NCBI RefSeq assembly: GCF_032931615.1
Contig: NZ_CP136759.1
Span: 2,484,501 to 2,548,500 of the forward strand
DNA length: 64,000 bases
Reading direction: 5' to 3'
From: Palleronia sp. LCG004
GTDB lineage: Bacteria > Pseudomonadota > Alphaproteobacteria > Rhodobacterales > Rhodobacteraceae
Part shown: positions 17,685-25,949 of the stretch, piece after piece
Layout of the letters: every line of letters starts with the position of its first letter
Position numbering within the stretch: position 1 is the first letter of the stretch
Program-made: the position numbers and the translations under genes
The notes under the pieces: generated by a model
Told to the model about the DNA's origin: nothing
The model's database searches: none
Seen by the model: the letters and a program-made list of their open reading frames with translations, nothing else

Positions 17685-19070
17685 TCAGGCGGCCGCGGCG
17701 TGTCGGTGACGGCGGATCATCCGCTCGGTGACGCGCCGCGCATCGTCGCCGAGAGCCCCGAGATCGAGGCCGGCGGGCACGCCGTCCGTGACGATCTCGC
17801 GCCCCGCGACGAAGGCATGGCGCAGGGTCAGCCCGCCGCCCGAGACGACGGGACCGACGGCCGCATCGTGCTGTCCGAGATAGCGGGGATGCGACAGATC
17901 GACGATCGCGATGTCGGCGGCCTTGCCGATCTCGAGCGTGCCGACAGCATCGAGGCCCAGCACCCGCGCGCCCCCGGCGCTCGCCCAGTGAAGGATCGTC
18001 TCGGCACGCACGGCCCCCGCCCCGCCCGTCGCGCGGTGGAGGCAGAACGCGGCATAGAGGGCCGACCCCATATCTGCCGCCTCGTTCGCACCGGCCCCGT
18101 CGACGGCGAGCGACACGGTGCCCCCTGCCGCATGGAGCGCGGCGGCAGGCGCGATCCCCGATCCGAGCCGGGCATTGGCCTGCGGGCAATGGGCCATGGC
18201 CGAACCGCTCTCGGCCAGGATCGCGACCTCGTCGGCATCGGCCTCGACCAGATGGGCGAACCAGACGTCGGGTCCGAGCCAGTCGTGCTGTGCCAGCCAG
18301 GGGACGGGACGCATTCCGAACCGGCTTTCGGTGAAATCGACATAGGCGCGGTTCTCGCTCAGATGCGTGTGGAGGCGCAGACCGCGCCCCCGCGCCGTGG
18401 CGGCGATCTCGCCCAGCGCGCCGGGATCGACGTTGAAGGTGGGGGTCGTGGGGGCCACAGCCACCCGCGTCATGGCGTCGGGGGCGGGGTCGTGCCAGCG
18501 ATCCGCGATCCGCTGAACCCGGGAGAGCCACCCGTCGAGCGGATCGCAGGGGATCGGCGGGACGGAGGGATCGCTGGTGGCCCGTCCCTTGGTGCCGCCG
18601 CCATGGGCCAGCACGAAGCGGATGCCGAACCGGGCGGCGGTCTCGAACAGGATTTCGGCCGGATCGTAGTCGAACCGGTCCGACCAGATGTAATGGTGAT
18701 CGCAGATCGTCGTGCAGCCCGACATCGCCAGTTCGGCCATGCCGATGGTGACTGAAATGCGGAATGTCTCCTCGTCGAGGAAGGGCCAGAGACCGTAGGG
18801 CACGGCCATGAGCCATGGATCGAGCGGCAGGTCGAGCGCCGCGGGCACCGCCTTCATCACCGACTGGAAAAGGTGATGATGCGTGTTGACGAGGCCCGGC
18901 ATCACCACCGCGCCGCGCGCGTCCATCACGCGCTCTCCGGGTTCGGGGGAAAGCGCGCCCATCGCCGCGATGCGTCCGTCGCGCACGCGCAGCGCGCCCT
19001 CGAAGCGCTCGCCCTCGCCCAGGCGGCCGGTGAGCCCGTGGGCGATGTCGGTGAGAAGGAACGACGTCAT
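17685..19070 (-). CDS. 8-oxoguanine-deaminase-like amidohydrolase
   Basis: 461 residues of the AtzA/TrzN-like amidohydrolase family. Motifs in order: PGLVNTHHHLFQSVMKAVPAA (HxH metal site), TTICDHHYIW, LHTHLSENRAYVDF, WFAHLVEADADEV, MAHCPQANARLGSGIAP and the catalytic Asp in LAVDGAGANEAADM. NTHHHLFQ, DHHY and the VDG block resemble characterised 8-oxoguanine deaminases, which make urate. The pattern also overlaps related ammeline and hydroxyatrazine hydrolases, so the substrate is not certain. Its start overlaps the permease stop as ATGA (19067-19070), placing it in the ABC importer operon. Confidence 0.82.
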   Translation of the reverse strand: MTSFLLTDIAHGLTGRLGEGERFEGALRVRDGRIAAMGALSPEPGERVMDARGAVVMPGLVNTHHHLFQSVMKAVPAALDLPLDPWLMAVPYGLWPFLDEETFRISVTIGMAELAMSGCTTICDHHYIWSDRFDYDPAEILFETAARFGIRFVLAHGGGTKGRATSDPSVPPIPCDPLDGWLSRVQRIADRWHDPAPDAMTRVAVAPTTPTFNVDPGALGEIAATARGRGLRLHTHLSENRAYVDFTESRFGMRPVPWLAQHDWLGPDVWFAHLVEADADEVAILAESGSAMAHCPQANARLGSGIAPAAALHAAGGTVSLAVDGAGANEAADMGSALYAAFCLHRATGGAGAVRAETILHWASAGGARVLGLDAVGTLEIGKAADIAIVDLSHPRYLGQHDAAVGPVVSGGGLTLRHAFVAGREIVTDGVPAGLDLGALGDDARRVTERMIRRHRHAAAA

Positions 19071-19897
19071 TTGCGATTTCCCGAAAGCGACCAGGGGAAG
19101 AAGACGCGCTGCGCGAGGTTCACGGCCTGGAAGAGCGCGAGCGACAGCGCCACGAGCACGGCGAGCCCCGCCCAGGCCTGCGGCAGGCGGAACATCGAGG
19201 TCGAGAACTGGATGAAATACCCAAGCCCCGCCTCGGCCGCGACGAACTCGGCCACGACCGCCCCGATGACCGACAGCGTGATCGAGATCTTCAGCCCCGC
19301 GAAGATATGCGGCATCGCGTAGGGAATGCGGATCTGCGAAAGCTCGCGGCGCAGCGGTGCATCGAGCGAGCGCGAAAGCTCGATCAATTCGGGCGGGGTG
19401 GAGGTGAGGCCCGTCGTCATCGACACGACCAGCGGGAAGAAGGCGATGAGGAAGGTGATCGTGATGCGTGGCGCATCCCCCGTACCGAGCACGACGATGA
19501 TGATCGGCGCGACCGCCACGACCGGAACCGACTGGATCACGACGAGCAGCGGATAGAGGCAGCGCGACAGCAATGCCGATCGCGCGAGCCCGATCGCCAC
19601 GGGGAGCGAGATCGCGATGGCAACGGCGAAGCCCATGAGCGCCACGCGCAGCGTCGCCCAGACATGCTGGAACCAGCGCGCGGCGTCGATGCTGCCGAAG
19701 CCCTCGACGATGCGGCTGGGCGGAGGAAGGACGTAGGTCGGCACCGAGAGGAGCCGCGTACCGACCTCCCAGAGGATCAGGATGGCCGCGAATGTCGCGA
19801 GCGGCAGGAGCGCCGGCACGTCCATCAGCCGCCGCGCCATCGGCGCGCGGCGCGGCACGATGTCGGAGTGGTCGGGGAAATCGGCCTCGGTCGTCAT
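19067..19897 (-). CDS. ABC transporter permease (SsuC/ThiX type), purine cluster
   Basis: 276 residues with six hydrophobic segments and the binding-protein-dependent permease EAA-type loop ELSRSLDAPLRRELSQIRIPYAMPHIFAGLKISI. It resembles the permeases of taurine/sulfonate and hydroxymethylpyrimidine importers (SsuC, ThiX). The start is MTTEADFPDH at 19897; the stretch from the start to PMARRLMDV is a cytoplasmic leader. It overlaps the ATPase stop and the amidohydrolase start by 4 nt each, so the importer and hydrolase are translationally coupled. Confidence 0.9.
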   Translation of the reverse strand: MTTEADFPDHSDIVPRRAPMARRLMDVPALLPLATFAAILILWEVGTRLLSVPTYVLPPPSRIVEGFGSIDAARWFQHVWATLRVALMGFAVAIAISLPVAIGLARSALLSRCLYPLLVVIQSVPVVAVAPIIIVVLGTGDAPRITITFLIAFFPLVVSMTTGLTSTPPELIELSRSLDAPLRRELSQIRIPYAMPHIFAGLKISITLSVIGAVVAEFVAAEAGLGYFIQFSTSMFRLPQAWAGLAVLVALSLALFQAVNLAQRVFFPWSLSGNRK

Positions 19898-20670
19898 GCG
19901 GGCTCCTTGATGAGGAGGGACCTGAGATCCGCCATGAAATCCTGGATCTCGGACGCGCGCAGGCTGCGCTCGCTTCGGGGACGGGGGAGCGGCACGGGGC
20001 GGTCGGCGATGACGCGGCCGGGCCGTTCGCTCATCACCACGACGCGGTCGGCCAGCAGAACCGCCTCGGGGATGGAATGGGTGATGAAGAGCACCGTCTT
20101 CGGGCGCGCCTGCCACAGGCGCAGGAGTTCGAACCCCATCGCGTCGCGGGTGAGCGCGTCGAGCGCCGAGAAGGGCTCGTCCATCAGCAGAATGTCGGGA
20201 TCGAGAAAGAGCGCGCGCGCGATGCCCACGCGCTGCTGCATGCCGCCCGACAGCTCGTCCGGGCGGCGCGCCTCGAACCCCTCGAGGCCCACGGCCGCGA
20301 TGATCTCGCGTGCCCGCGCACGATGGTCGGGGCGGACGCGGCCCTGCATGTGGCGGACGGGAAAGACGACATTGTCCTCGACACTGGCCCAGGGCAGGAG
20401 CGTGGGCTGCTGGAAGACGATGCCGATATCCTGCCGGGGGCGGGTGACGGGCACGCCCAGGACCTCGACCGCGCCTTCGCTGGGGCGCATCAGGCCCGCC
20501 GTCAGCCGCAGGAGCGTGGATTTCCCGCAGCCCGACGGGCCGAGGACGGCCACGAATTCATGCTGCGCGATCGCCAGCGTCACGCCTCCGAGCGCCCGGA
20601 GGGGGCCGGAGCTCGTCGCGAAGCTCTGGCCCACGCGGTCGAAGCGGATCGCCGGCGGCTTGAGGCTCAT
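19894..20670 (-). CDS. ABC transporter ATP-binding protein, purine cluster
   Basis: 258 residues with all nucleotide-binding motifs: Walker A GPSGCGKST, Q-loop FQQPTLLPWASV, ABC signature LSGGMQQRV, Walker B ILLMDEPFSALDA and switch ITHSIPEA. This is the SsuB/TauB/ThiZ type that pairs with NMT1-family binding proteins. The start MSLKPPAIRF overlaps the stop of the binding-protein gene (20667-20670). The open frame upstream of 20670 lies inside that gene and is not coding. Confidence 0.93.
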   Translation of the reverse strand: MSLKPPAIRFDRVGQSFATSSGPLRALGGVTLAIAQHEFVAVLGPSGCGKSTLLRLTAGLMRPSEGAVEVLGVPVTRPRQDIGIVFQQPTLLPWASVEDNVVFPVRHMQGRVRPDHRARAREIIAAVGLEGFEARRPDELSGGMQQRVGIARALFLDPDILLMDEPFSALDALTRDAMGFELLRLWQARPKTVLFITHSIPEAVLLADRVVVMSERPGRVIADRPVPLPRPRSERSLRASEIQDFMADLRSLLIKEPA

Positions 20671-21650
20671 CCATCCGCCCCGGGCAGGAAGGACCGGTCG
20701 ACGACGGTTTCGGGGTCGAGCGAGGCGGGGTCGAGCCCTTGCGCCTGCGAGACCCTTTCCCACGTCGCCTGGAGCCTGCCATCCTCGATCGTGCCGAGCC
20801 CGTCGGCCTCGGTCACGTCGTTCATGATCAGCGCGCTCGCGTCGGTCCACGAACCGATCACGTCCTCGGCACCCAGTTCGGGCACCATCGCGGCGACGGC
20901 ATCGGCGGCGGCTTCGGGGTTCTCGAGCGCGAATTCGATGGACTTCTGGAACGCATCGACGAAGCGGCGGGCGACCTCGGGCCGGTCCTCGAGGAAGCGG
21001 TCGGAGGCGACGAGCGCCGCGGAATAGAGCTCGAGCCCCGCCTCGGACCAGGGCAGCACGACGATCTCGCGTCCCGCTTCCTCGGCCTGGTCGGTATAGC
21101 GCGTCACATCGGTGAGCCAGGCGATGATCGCGTCGGTCTGTCCCGTCATCAGGAGCGGCCCGAGCGCGCCGGGATCGGCATTGGTGAGCGTGATGTCGGA
21201 GGCGTCGACGCCGTTATCGGCAAGGACCAGCGGCAGGAACAGGTTCGATTCGGTGAAGGGCGAGGTCGCGATGCTCTTGCCGGCGACATCCTCGATGCTT
21301 TCGATCCCGTTGCCCTCGAGCGTGTAGAAGGCGTGCGGGCCCTCGGTGAAGATCGACATGACGACGGTGACGGGCACGTCCTCGGTCGCGGCGGCCGACA
21401 TGACGGCCCCGATCCCCGCCGATCCGATGTCGGAGGTCCCGGTCGCGAGCTTCGTCACGGCCTCGGACGACCCGCGCCCCGATTCGATGCTGACCTCGAG
21501 GCCCGCATCCTCGCAGAAGCCTTCGTGGATGCAGACATAGATCGGGGCCTTGTCGCCGCCTGGCAGCCAATCGAGCTGATAGGTCACCTGATCCTGGGCG
21601 AAGGCCGGTGTCGCGAGGAGCGCCGCGGCGGCACAGATGTTGAAACGCAT
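20667..21650 (-). CDS. NMT1/SsuA-family ABC substrate-binding protein, purine cluster
   Basis: 327 residues with a Sec signal peptide (MRFNICAAAALLATPAFAQ). The mature part opens VTYQLDWLPGGDKAPIYVCIHEGFCEDAGLEVSIESGRGSSEAVTKLATG, the standard NMT1/ThiY-like beginning. It is periplasmic and feeds the permease/ATPase pair downstream. A longer start exists: an in-frame ATG at 21740 (MTQVTAST) with a GAGAGAGGG box 6 nt away adds 30 residues before the signal peptide. The shorter start is preferred because it gives a proper signal peptide. First gene of the operon, under the riboswitch candidate at 21766-21808, so a purine ligand is likely. Confidence 0.88.
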   Translation of the reverse strand: MRFNICAAAALLATPAFAQDQVTYQLDWLPGGDKAPIYVCIHEGFCEDAGLEVSIESGRGSSEAVTKLATGTSDIGSAGIGAVMSAAATEDVPVTVVMSIFTEGPHAFYTLEGNGIESIEDVAGKSIATSPFTESNLFLPLVLADNGVDASDITLTNADPGALGPLLMTGQTDAIIAWLTDVTRYTDQAEEAGREIVVLPWSEAGLELYSAALVASDRFLEDRPEVARRFVDAFQKSIEFALENPEAAADAVAAMVPELGAEDVIGSWTDASALIMNDVTEADGLGTIEDGRLQATWERVSQAQGLDPASLDPETVVDRSFLPGADG

Positions 21651-21765
21651 TGGAAGAAAGACCTTTCCTGTCGCCAAAGCACGGTGGATCCGTGAGCGTG
21701 ATGTATGAAATTCCGAGGTCGAAGCCGTCACCTGCGTCATTGCGCACCCTCTCTCGTCGGGTCTG

Positions 21766-21808
21766 GTGAGCAATGTCGGAGCCTTCGGCCCCACCGCTTC
21801 TACTCTGC
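21766..21808 (-). promoter_or_regulatory. Xanthine-I (NMT1 motif) riboswitch candidate B, before the importer operon
   Basis: Minus-strand RNA: GAG-UAGAAGC-GGU, hairpin GGGGCC-GAA-GGCUCC, GAC-AUUGCUC-ACC. It shares GAGUAGAAGC and CAUUGCUC with candidate A at the same relative positions, while the apical hairpin differs in sequence and length but stays paired, as expected for conserved RNA structure. It is more compact than A. It sits 115 nt before the preferred start of an NMT1-family binding protein, the gene type that gave the motif its name. Confidence 0.76.
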
Positions 21809-22134
21809 CCCCGAACGTAGGATGACGGCGGCGCGCGATGCGACGGCCATGCATGCGCCGCGACCGCGGGATTGGGCGATCTGCCGAAAGTTCGGGCAGA
21901 GAGGGCGCGCAGGTCCCGCCGATTGGGCAGGCACGACATGAAACCGCGTCGTGCGATGGACCTTCCCGGCCCTCGTCACGGTGGCCGCGTTCGGGATAGG
22001 ATGGCTAGACGGACCTTGCATGGTCGCGATGTCGGGGCGCAGTTTTCCGCAGGAGGGCACCATTCCATGATCGTCGAAGGCTTCCCCGCTGGGGCTGAAC
22101 CCGGAACCTGACTACTCGGGACGGAGGCGGGACG
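21809..22134. other. Divergent promoter region, importer operon and alpha/beta hydrolase
   Basis: 326 nt with no supported coding sequence. It must hold the promoter for the riboswitch-led importer transcript (minus) and probably that of the hydrolase gene (plus). GATTGGGC occurs twice as a direct repeat about 33 nt apart (near 21887 and 21919), and an imperfect CTGCCGAA/TTCGGGCAG dyad lies between them. No convincing -35/-10 pair was recognised. Confidence 0.45.
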
Positions 22135-23043
22135 ATGAGTACGCCGTCCCCCTCCATGCAGGCAATGATCGACCGGCTCGCACGCGAGGATGCGGGGCTC
22201 GGCGATCTGACGACGATGCTGCCGCAGCACGGGCGCGCGATGGCGGACCTGACCAATGCCCGGTGGAACCGCGATCTGCCGGAAATGGCCGAGGCCCGCA
22301 CGGTCCTCCATGCCGGGCTGCCTGCGCGCTGGGTCGTGCCCGAGGAGGACGAGGGCCGCGAGGCGATCCTGCACGTCCATGGCGGCGGCTGGGCGTTCTG
22401 CTCGCCCGCCACGCATGAGGGGGCCGCGCGCCGCCTCGCGCGCGCCTGCCGATGCGCGGTTCTGACGATCGACTACCGCCTCGCACCCGAGCATCCCTTT
22501 CCCGGAGGGCTCGACGATGTGCTCGCCGCGTGGAAGGCGCGCGATCCGTCCCGCCGCTGGAGCCTCGCGGGCGACAGCGCGGGGGCGAACCTCGCGCTCG
22601 CCGCGATGCTGCGGCTGATCGACGAGGGGGACGAACTGCCCCGGACGGCTTTGCTGTTCTACGGGTCCTACGATACCGATTTCGACACCGACAGCTACCG
22701 CGCCCATGGCGAGGGTCCGGGCCTCACCCGCGACAGGATCATGCGGTACTGGGACTGGTACGCGGCCGAGGCATTGCGCGGCGACCCGTGCGTCACGCCC
22801 CTTTCGGCCGGTGACGAGGCGCTTGCGGCGCTGCCGCCGCTATACCTCAACGCGGCGGCGCTCGACCCGCTGCTGTCCGATACCGAAAGATTGTCCGAAA
22901 GGCTGCGCGGGCTCGGTCGGCAGGATCGCTACGACCTGATTCCCGGGGTGATCCACGGTTTCATGCAGATGGGGTCCTTCCTGCCCGAGGCGGAGGAGGC
23001 TTTCGAGCGGGCCGGCGCGGCGTTCCGCGGGATGACGGCCTGA
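22135..23043 (+). CDS. Alpha/beta hydrolase (hormone-sensitive-lipase family)
   Basis: 302 residues. The HSL-family oxyanion motif HVHGGGWAF and the nucleophile elbow LAGDSAGANLAL (GDSAG, catalytic Ser) are clear, and IPGVIHGFMQM carries the catalytic His. ALDPLLSDTERL supplies the expected Asp region. It is an esterase or acyl hydrolase of the arylacetamide-deacetylase type; the substrate is unknown. GGAGGCGGGACG precedes the ATG. It is divergent from the purine importer operon and convergent with the IclR gene 14 nt away. Confidence 0.9.
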   Translation: MSTPSPSMQAMIDRLAREDAGLGDLTTMLPQHGRAMADLTNARWNRDLPEMAEARTVLHAGLPARWVVPEEDEGREAILHVHGGGWAFCSPATHEGAARRLARACRCAVLTIDYRLAPEHPFPGGLDDVLAAWKARDPSRRWSLAGDSAGANLALAAMLRLIDEGDELPRTALLFYGSYDTDFDTDSYRAHGEGPGLTRDRIMRYWDWYAAEALRGDPCVTPLSAGDEALAALPPLYLNAAALDPLLSDTERLSERLRGLGRQDRYDLIPGVIHGFMQMGSFLPEAEEAFERAGAAFRGMTA

Positions 23044-23057
23044 GCGCACGACAGGGT

Positions 23058-23846
23058 TCAGCGAAGATCCGGCATACCGCCCCGCGCAGCATATTCGCTC
23101 GCGATCGTCCCGGCGGCGGATCGAAGATCGTCGAGATGGGCCGCGACGATCTCGGCTTCGGTCATGGCGCGCGCGACCCAGCTGAGGTTGATCGCGGCGA
23201 TCGCGATGTCGCCCATCATCACGGGCACGGCGATCGCCGAGACCTGCGCCTCGCGCGGGGCCGAGACGTAATAGCCAATATTGCGCGCGCCGTAGCCTTT
23301 CGCCCGCACCTCCGCGACGAGGCGCGCCATGGCCGCCGCGTCGCGTGCCGGCCGATCATGAGGCGTGTCGCGCATGGCGACCTCGGCGAGGATCCGGTCG
23401 CGGTCGGCCTCGGATGTGAAGGCGAGGATCGCGCGGCCCATGGCGGAAGGAAACACGTGGATGCTGTCGGCGACGGTGCGGTTGCCGAGGAATGGCGAAA
23501 GCCGGCGGGACGTCTCGAGAATGCGGATGGTGCCCTCGCGATGGATGCCGATATCGGAGGGCCAGAGGATCCTCTGGCACAGCCGGTCGAGCAGCGGCGC
23601 GCAGATCTCGGCCAACAGGGAGCCCGGCAGCGGCGCGTCGTGCCGCGCGACCGTCGCCCGCCAGAGCCCGTCGATGAGCCCACGCCTGACATGCCCCGTC
23701 GCCTCGAGCGTGTCGAGGATCCGCAGAAGGGTAGGCTTGGGAAGGCCCGTCGCCCGCGCGAGGGAGGCCAGCGATTGCGGACCGTCCCTCCCCAGGTGAT
23801 CGAGCACCAGAAGGCCGCGCCTCAGCGCCTCGATCCGTTTGCCCAT
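23058..23846 (-). CDS. IclR-family transcriptional regulator
   Basis: 262 residues. The N-terminal winged helix (RIEALRRGLLVLDHLGRDGPQSLASLARATGLPKPTLLRILDTLEATGHVRRG) is typical IclR, followed by the effector domain with HVFPSAMGRAILAF and VSAIAVPVMMGDIAIAAINLSWV. The start at 23846 (MGKRIEAL) follows GGTGGAG; an alternative start at 23864 would overlap the palindrome at 23863-23879. It is divergent from the first TRAP transporter operon and is its probable regulator as well as its own. Confidence 0.92.
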   Translation of the reverse strand: MGKRIEALRRGLLVLDHLGRDGPQSLASLARATGLPKPTLLRILDTLEATGHVRRGLIDGLWRATVARHDAPLPGSLLAEICAPLLDRLCQRILWPSDIGIHREGTIRILETSRRLSPFLGNRTVADSIHVFPSAMGRAILAFTSEADRDRILAEVAMRDTPHDRPARDAAAMARLVAEVRAKGYGARNIGYYVSAPREAQVSAIAVPVMMGDIAIAAINLSWVARAMTEAEIVAAHLDDLRSAAGTIASEYAARGGMPDLR

Positions 23847-23862
23847 CGCCGCGCGCTCCACC

Positions 23863-23879
23863 ATTCCACCAGGTGGAAT
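23863..23879. promoter_or_regulatory. Perfect 17-nt palindrome, putative IclR operator
   Basis: ATTCCACC-A-GGTGGAAT, a perfect 8-1-8 inverted repeat 17 nt before the iclR start and about 100 nt before the divergent TRAP permease start. Palindromes of this size next to iclR-family genes are usual autoregulatory operators. Binding has not been shown. Confidence 0.72.
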
Positions 23880-23976
23880 ATACGCGTTTTGAGCTTGGGA
23901 GGACACCGCATCCGTCCGAGACATGCATGAGGGCAATGCGGGAGGAGACCGCGCGGCCCTCGGGGAGGACGCTAAG

Positions 23977-25908
23977 ATGACGGATGGTCCGAAGGCGAGG
24001 CTCGTCCACCGGGCGCTTGTCGCGCTGGCCGCGACCAGTGCGGTGGGCCTGTCGTTGATCGGGGTCTGGATCGCGGGATTCGGCAGCCTCGACGAGACGC
24101 TGCTGCGTGTGGGCACTTACGCGCTCGCCGCCGGGCTCGTCCTCGTCCTGTCGATCGCCACGCGGATCGGAGAGGGACGCATCTGGCTCGTTCCGGTCGA
24201 CCTTGTGCTTCTGGCCGTGCTGGTCGTGACGATCGAGCGGTATTTCGCGATCGGCCGCGCGCTCGAGACCGGGCTCTATTTCTTCTCGGCCTCGGATGTC
24301 TGGATCGGGCTTGCCGCCGTGATCCTGCTTCTCGAACTCACGCGCCGGGTCTTCGGACTGCCGCTCGTCGTGGTCTGCGCGCTCGCGCTCGGCTACGCGC
24401 TTTTCGGCGACAGCCTGCCGTCGATCTTCCGGCATGGCGGGTTCAGCCTGCAGCAGGTGATGCAGGTCGTCTGGTATTCCTTCGACGGGGTGTTCGGAGG
24501 GCCGCTTTCGGTGGTGGTGACGTTGATCCTCGTCTTCATCGTCTTCGGATCGTTGCTCGAGGCGATCGGCGCGGGACCGGTCCTGCTGCGGCTCGCCTTC
24601 GCGGCGACGGGACGGATGCGGGGCGGACCCGCACATGCGGCGATCGCGGCTTCGGGGGTCTTCGGCACGATGTCGGGATCGGTCTCGGGCAACGTGGTCG
24701 GCACGGGCGTCATGACGATCCCGATGATCGTGAGCCGCGGATTCCCGGCCCGCTATGCCGGCGGAATCGAGGCCGCGGCGTCGTCGGGCGGGCAGTTCAT
24801 GCCGCCGATCATGGGGGCGGTCGCGTTCATCATGTCGGACGTGACGGGCATCCCCTATCTCACGATCTGCCTCGCCGCGCTGCTGCCAGCGCTCTTCTAC
24901 TATGCCTCGCTCTTCGTGGCGGTGCATGTTGAGGCCGTACGCCGCGATCTGCGCCCGATCCCGCGACGCGAGCTGCCGAAGATCGGCCGGCAGGACTGGC
25001 TCATGTCGCTCTGCTTCGTTGTGCCGCTGGCCGTGATGCTCGGCGTGATGATCTCTGGCCGGTCGCCCGCGCTTGCCGGGTTCACGGCCGTGATCACGGC
25101 CGTGGCGCTCGGGGTCGTCCTGAACCCTGTGGTGCGCCGGAAACCCGCCGTGATCCTCGAAGGGTTGCGGCAGGGCGGCGTCGCGGCGGCACAGATCGTC
25201 ATCGCGGTCGCCGCGATCGGGATCGTGATCGGCGTGATGAACATGACGGGCCTCGGCCTGCGCTTTGCGGGGCTGATCCAGAACATCGCGGGCGAATCCC
25301 TGTTCCTGAGCCTCGTGATGATGATGCTGGGATCGCTCGTCCTCGGGATGGGGATGCCGACGGTGCCGGCCTATCTCATCATCGTGCTGGTGATGGGTCC
25401 GGCGATCGAGATCATGGGCGTGCCGACGATCATCGCGCATCTCTTCGTGGTCTATTTCGGCGTCCTGTCCTCGATCACGCCGCCCGTCGCCATCGCGGCC
25501 TTCGCCGCCGCACCGATCGCACGGGCGAACCCGGTCTCGATCGGCATAGATGCCTGCCGGATCGCGCTGGTGGGCTTCGTCATCCCCTTCGTGCTGGTCT
25601 ACAACCCGTCGCTCTCGCTCGTCGTCGACGTCACGGCGACGGGGCTCGCCTGGGTCTGCCTGCGGCTCGCGCTTACCATCTGGCTCTTTTCCACGGGGTT
25701 TTCGGGCTATGCCTCCGCGGCCTTGTCGCCACCCATGCGGATCCTGCGGCTCGCGCTCGGCTTCGGGGTGCTGGTGCCCTGGATCTGGGTCGAGATCGCG
25801 GCGACGCTGATCGCGCTTTTCATCGTGTTCGGCGACTGGCGCGGACGTTATCGCGGAGAGGACGAACCCGAACCGGAGACGGATAACCCGCCAGCCACCC
25901 CGACCTGA
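23977..25908 (+). CDS. TRAP transporter fused permease (TAXI type), system 1
   Basis: 643 residues with about 16-18 hydrophobic segments, a fusion of the small (DctQ-like) and large (DctM-like) TRAP permease parts as found in TAXI systems. DctM hallmarks include FGTMSGSVSGNVVGTGVMTIPMI, GGIEAAASSGGQFMPPIMGAVAFIM and LGMGMPTVPAYLI. The start MTDGPKARL follows CGGGGAGGAC. A sodium-driven importer that works with the TAXI binding protein encoded 41 nt downstream. The substrate is probably an organic anion related to the sulfatase product (inference). Confidence 0.93.
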   Translation: MTDGPKARLVHRALVALAATSAVGLSLIGVWIAGFGSLDETLLRVGTYALAAGLVLVLSIATRIGEGRIWLVPVDLVLLAVLVVTIERYFAIGRALETGLYFFSASDVWIGLAAVILLLELTRRVFGLPLVVVCALALGYALFGDSLPSIFRHGGFSLQQVMQVVWYSFDGVFGGPLSVVVTLILVFIVFGSLLEAIGAGPVLLRLAFAATGRMRGGPAHAAIAASGVFGTMSGSVSGNVVGTGVMTIPMIVSRGFPARYAGGIEAAASSGGQFMPPIMGAVAFIMSDVTGIPYLTICLAALLPALFYYASLFVAVHVEAVRRDLRPIPRRELPKIGRQDWLMSLCFVVPLAVMLGVMISGRSPALAGFTAVITAVALGVVLNPVVRRKPAVILEGLRQGGVAAAQIVIAVAAIGIVIGVMNMTGLGLRFAGLIQNIAGESLFLSLVMMMLGSLVLGMGMPTVPAYLIIVLVMGPAIEIMGVPTIIAHLFVVYFGVLSSITPPVAIAAFAAAPIARANPVSIGIDACRIALVGFVIPFVLVYNPSLSLVVDVTATGLAWVCLRLALTIWLFSTGFSGYASAALSPPMRILRLALGFGVLVPWIWVEIAATLIALFIVFGDWRGRYRGEDEPEPETDNPPATPT

Positions 25909-25949
25909 CCTGACCTGACCTTCTGCCACCCCAAAATCGAGGAAACGAC

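Noticed and set aside
23356..25929. 857-codon minus-strand frame joining the iclR region to the TRAP permease
   Set aside because: Antisense to the permease and low-complexity (His/Arg/Asp-rich); real genes with strong motifs lie in other frames.
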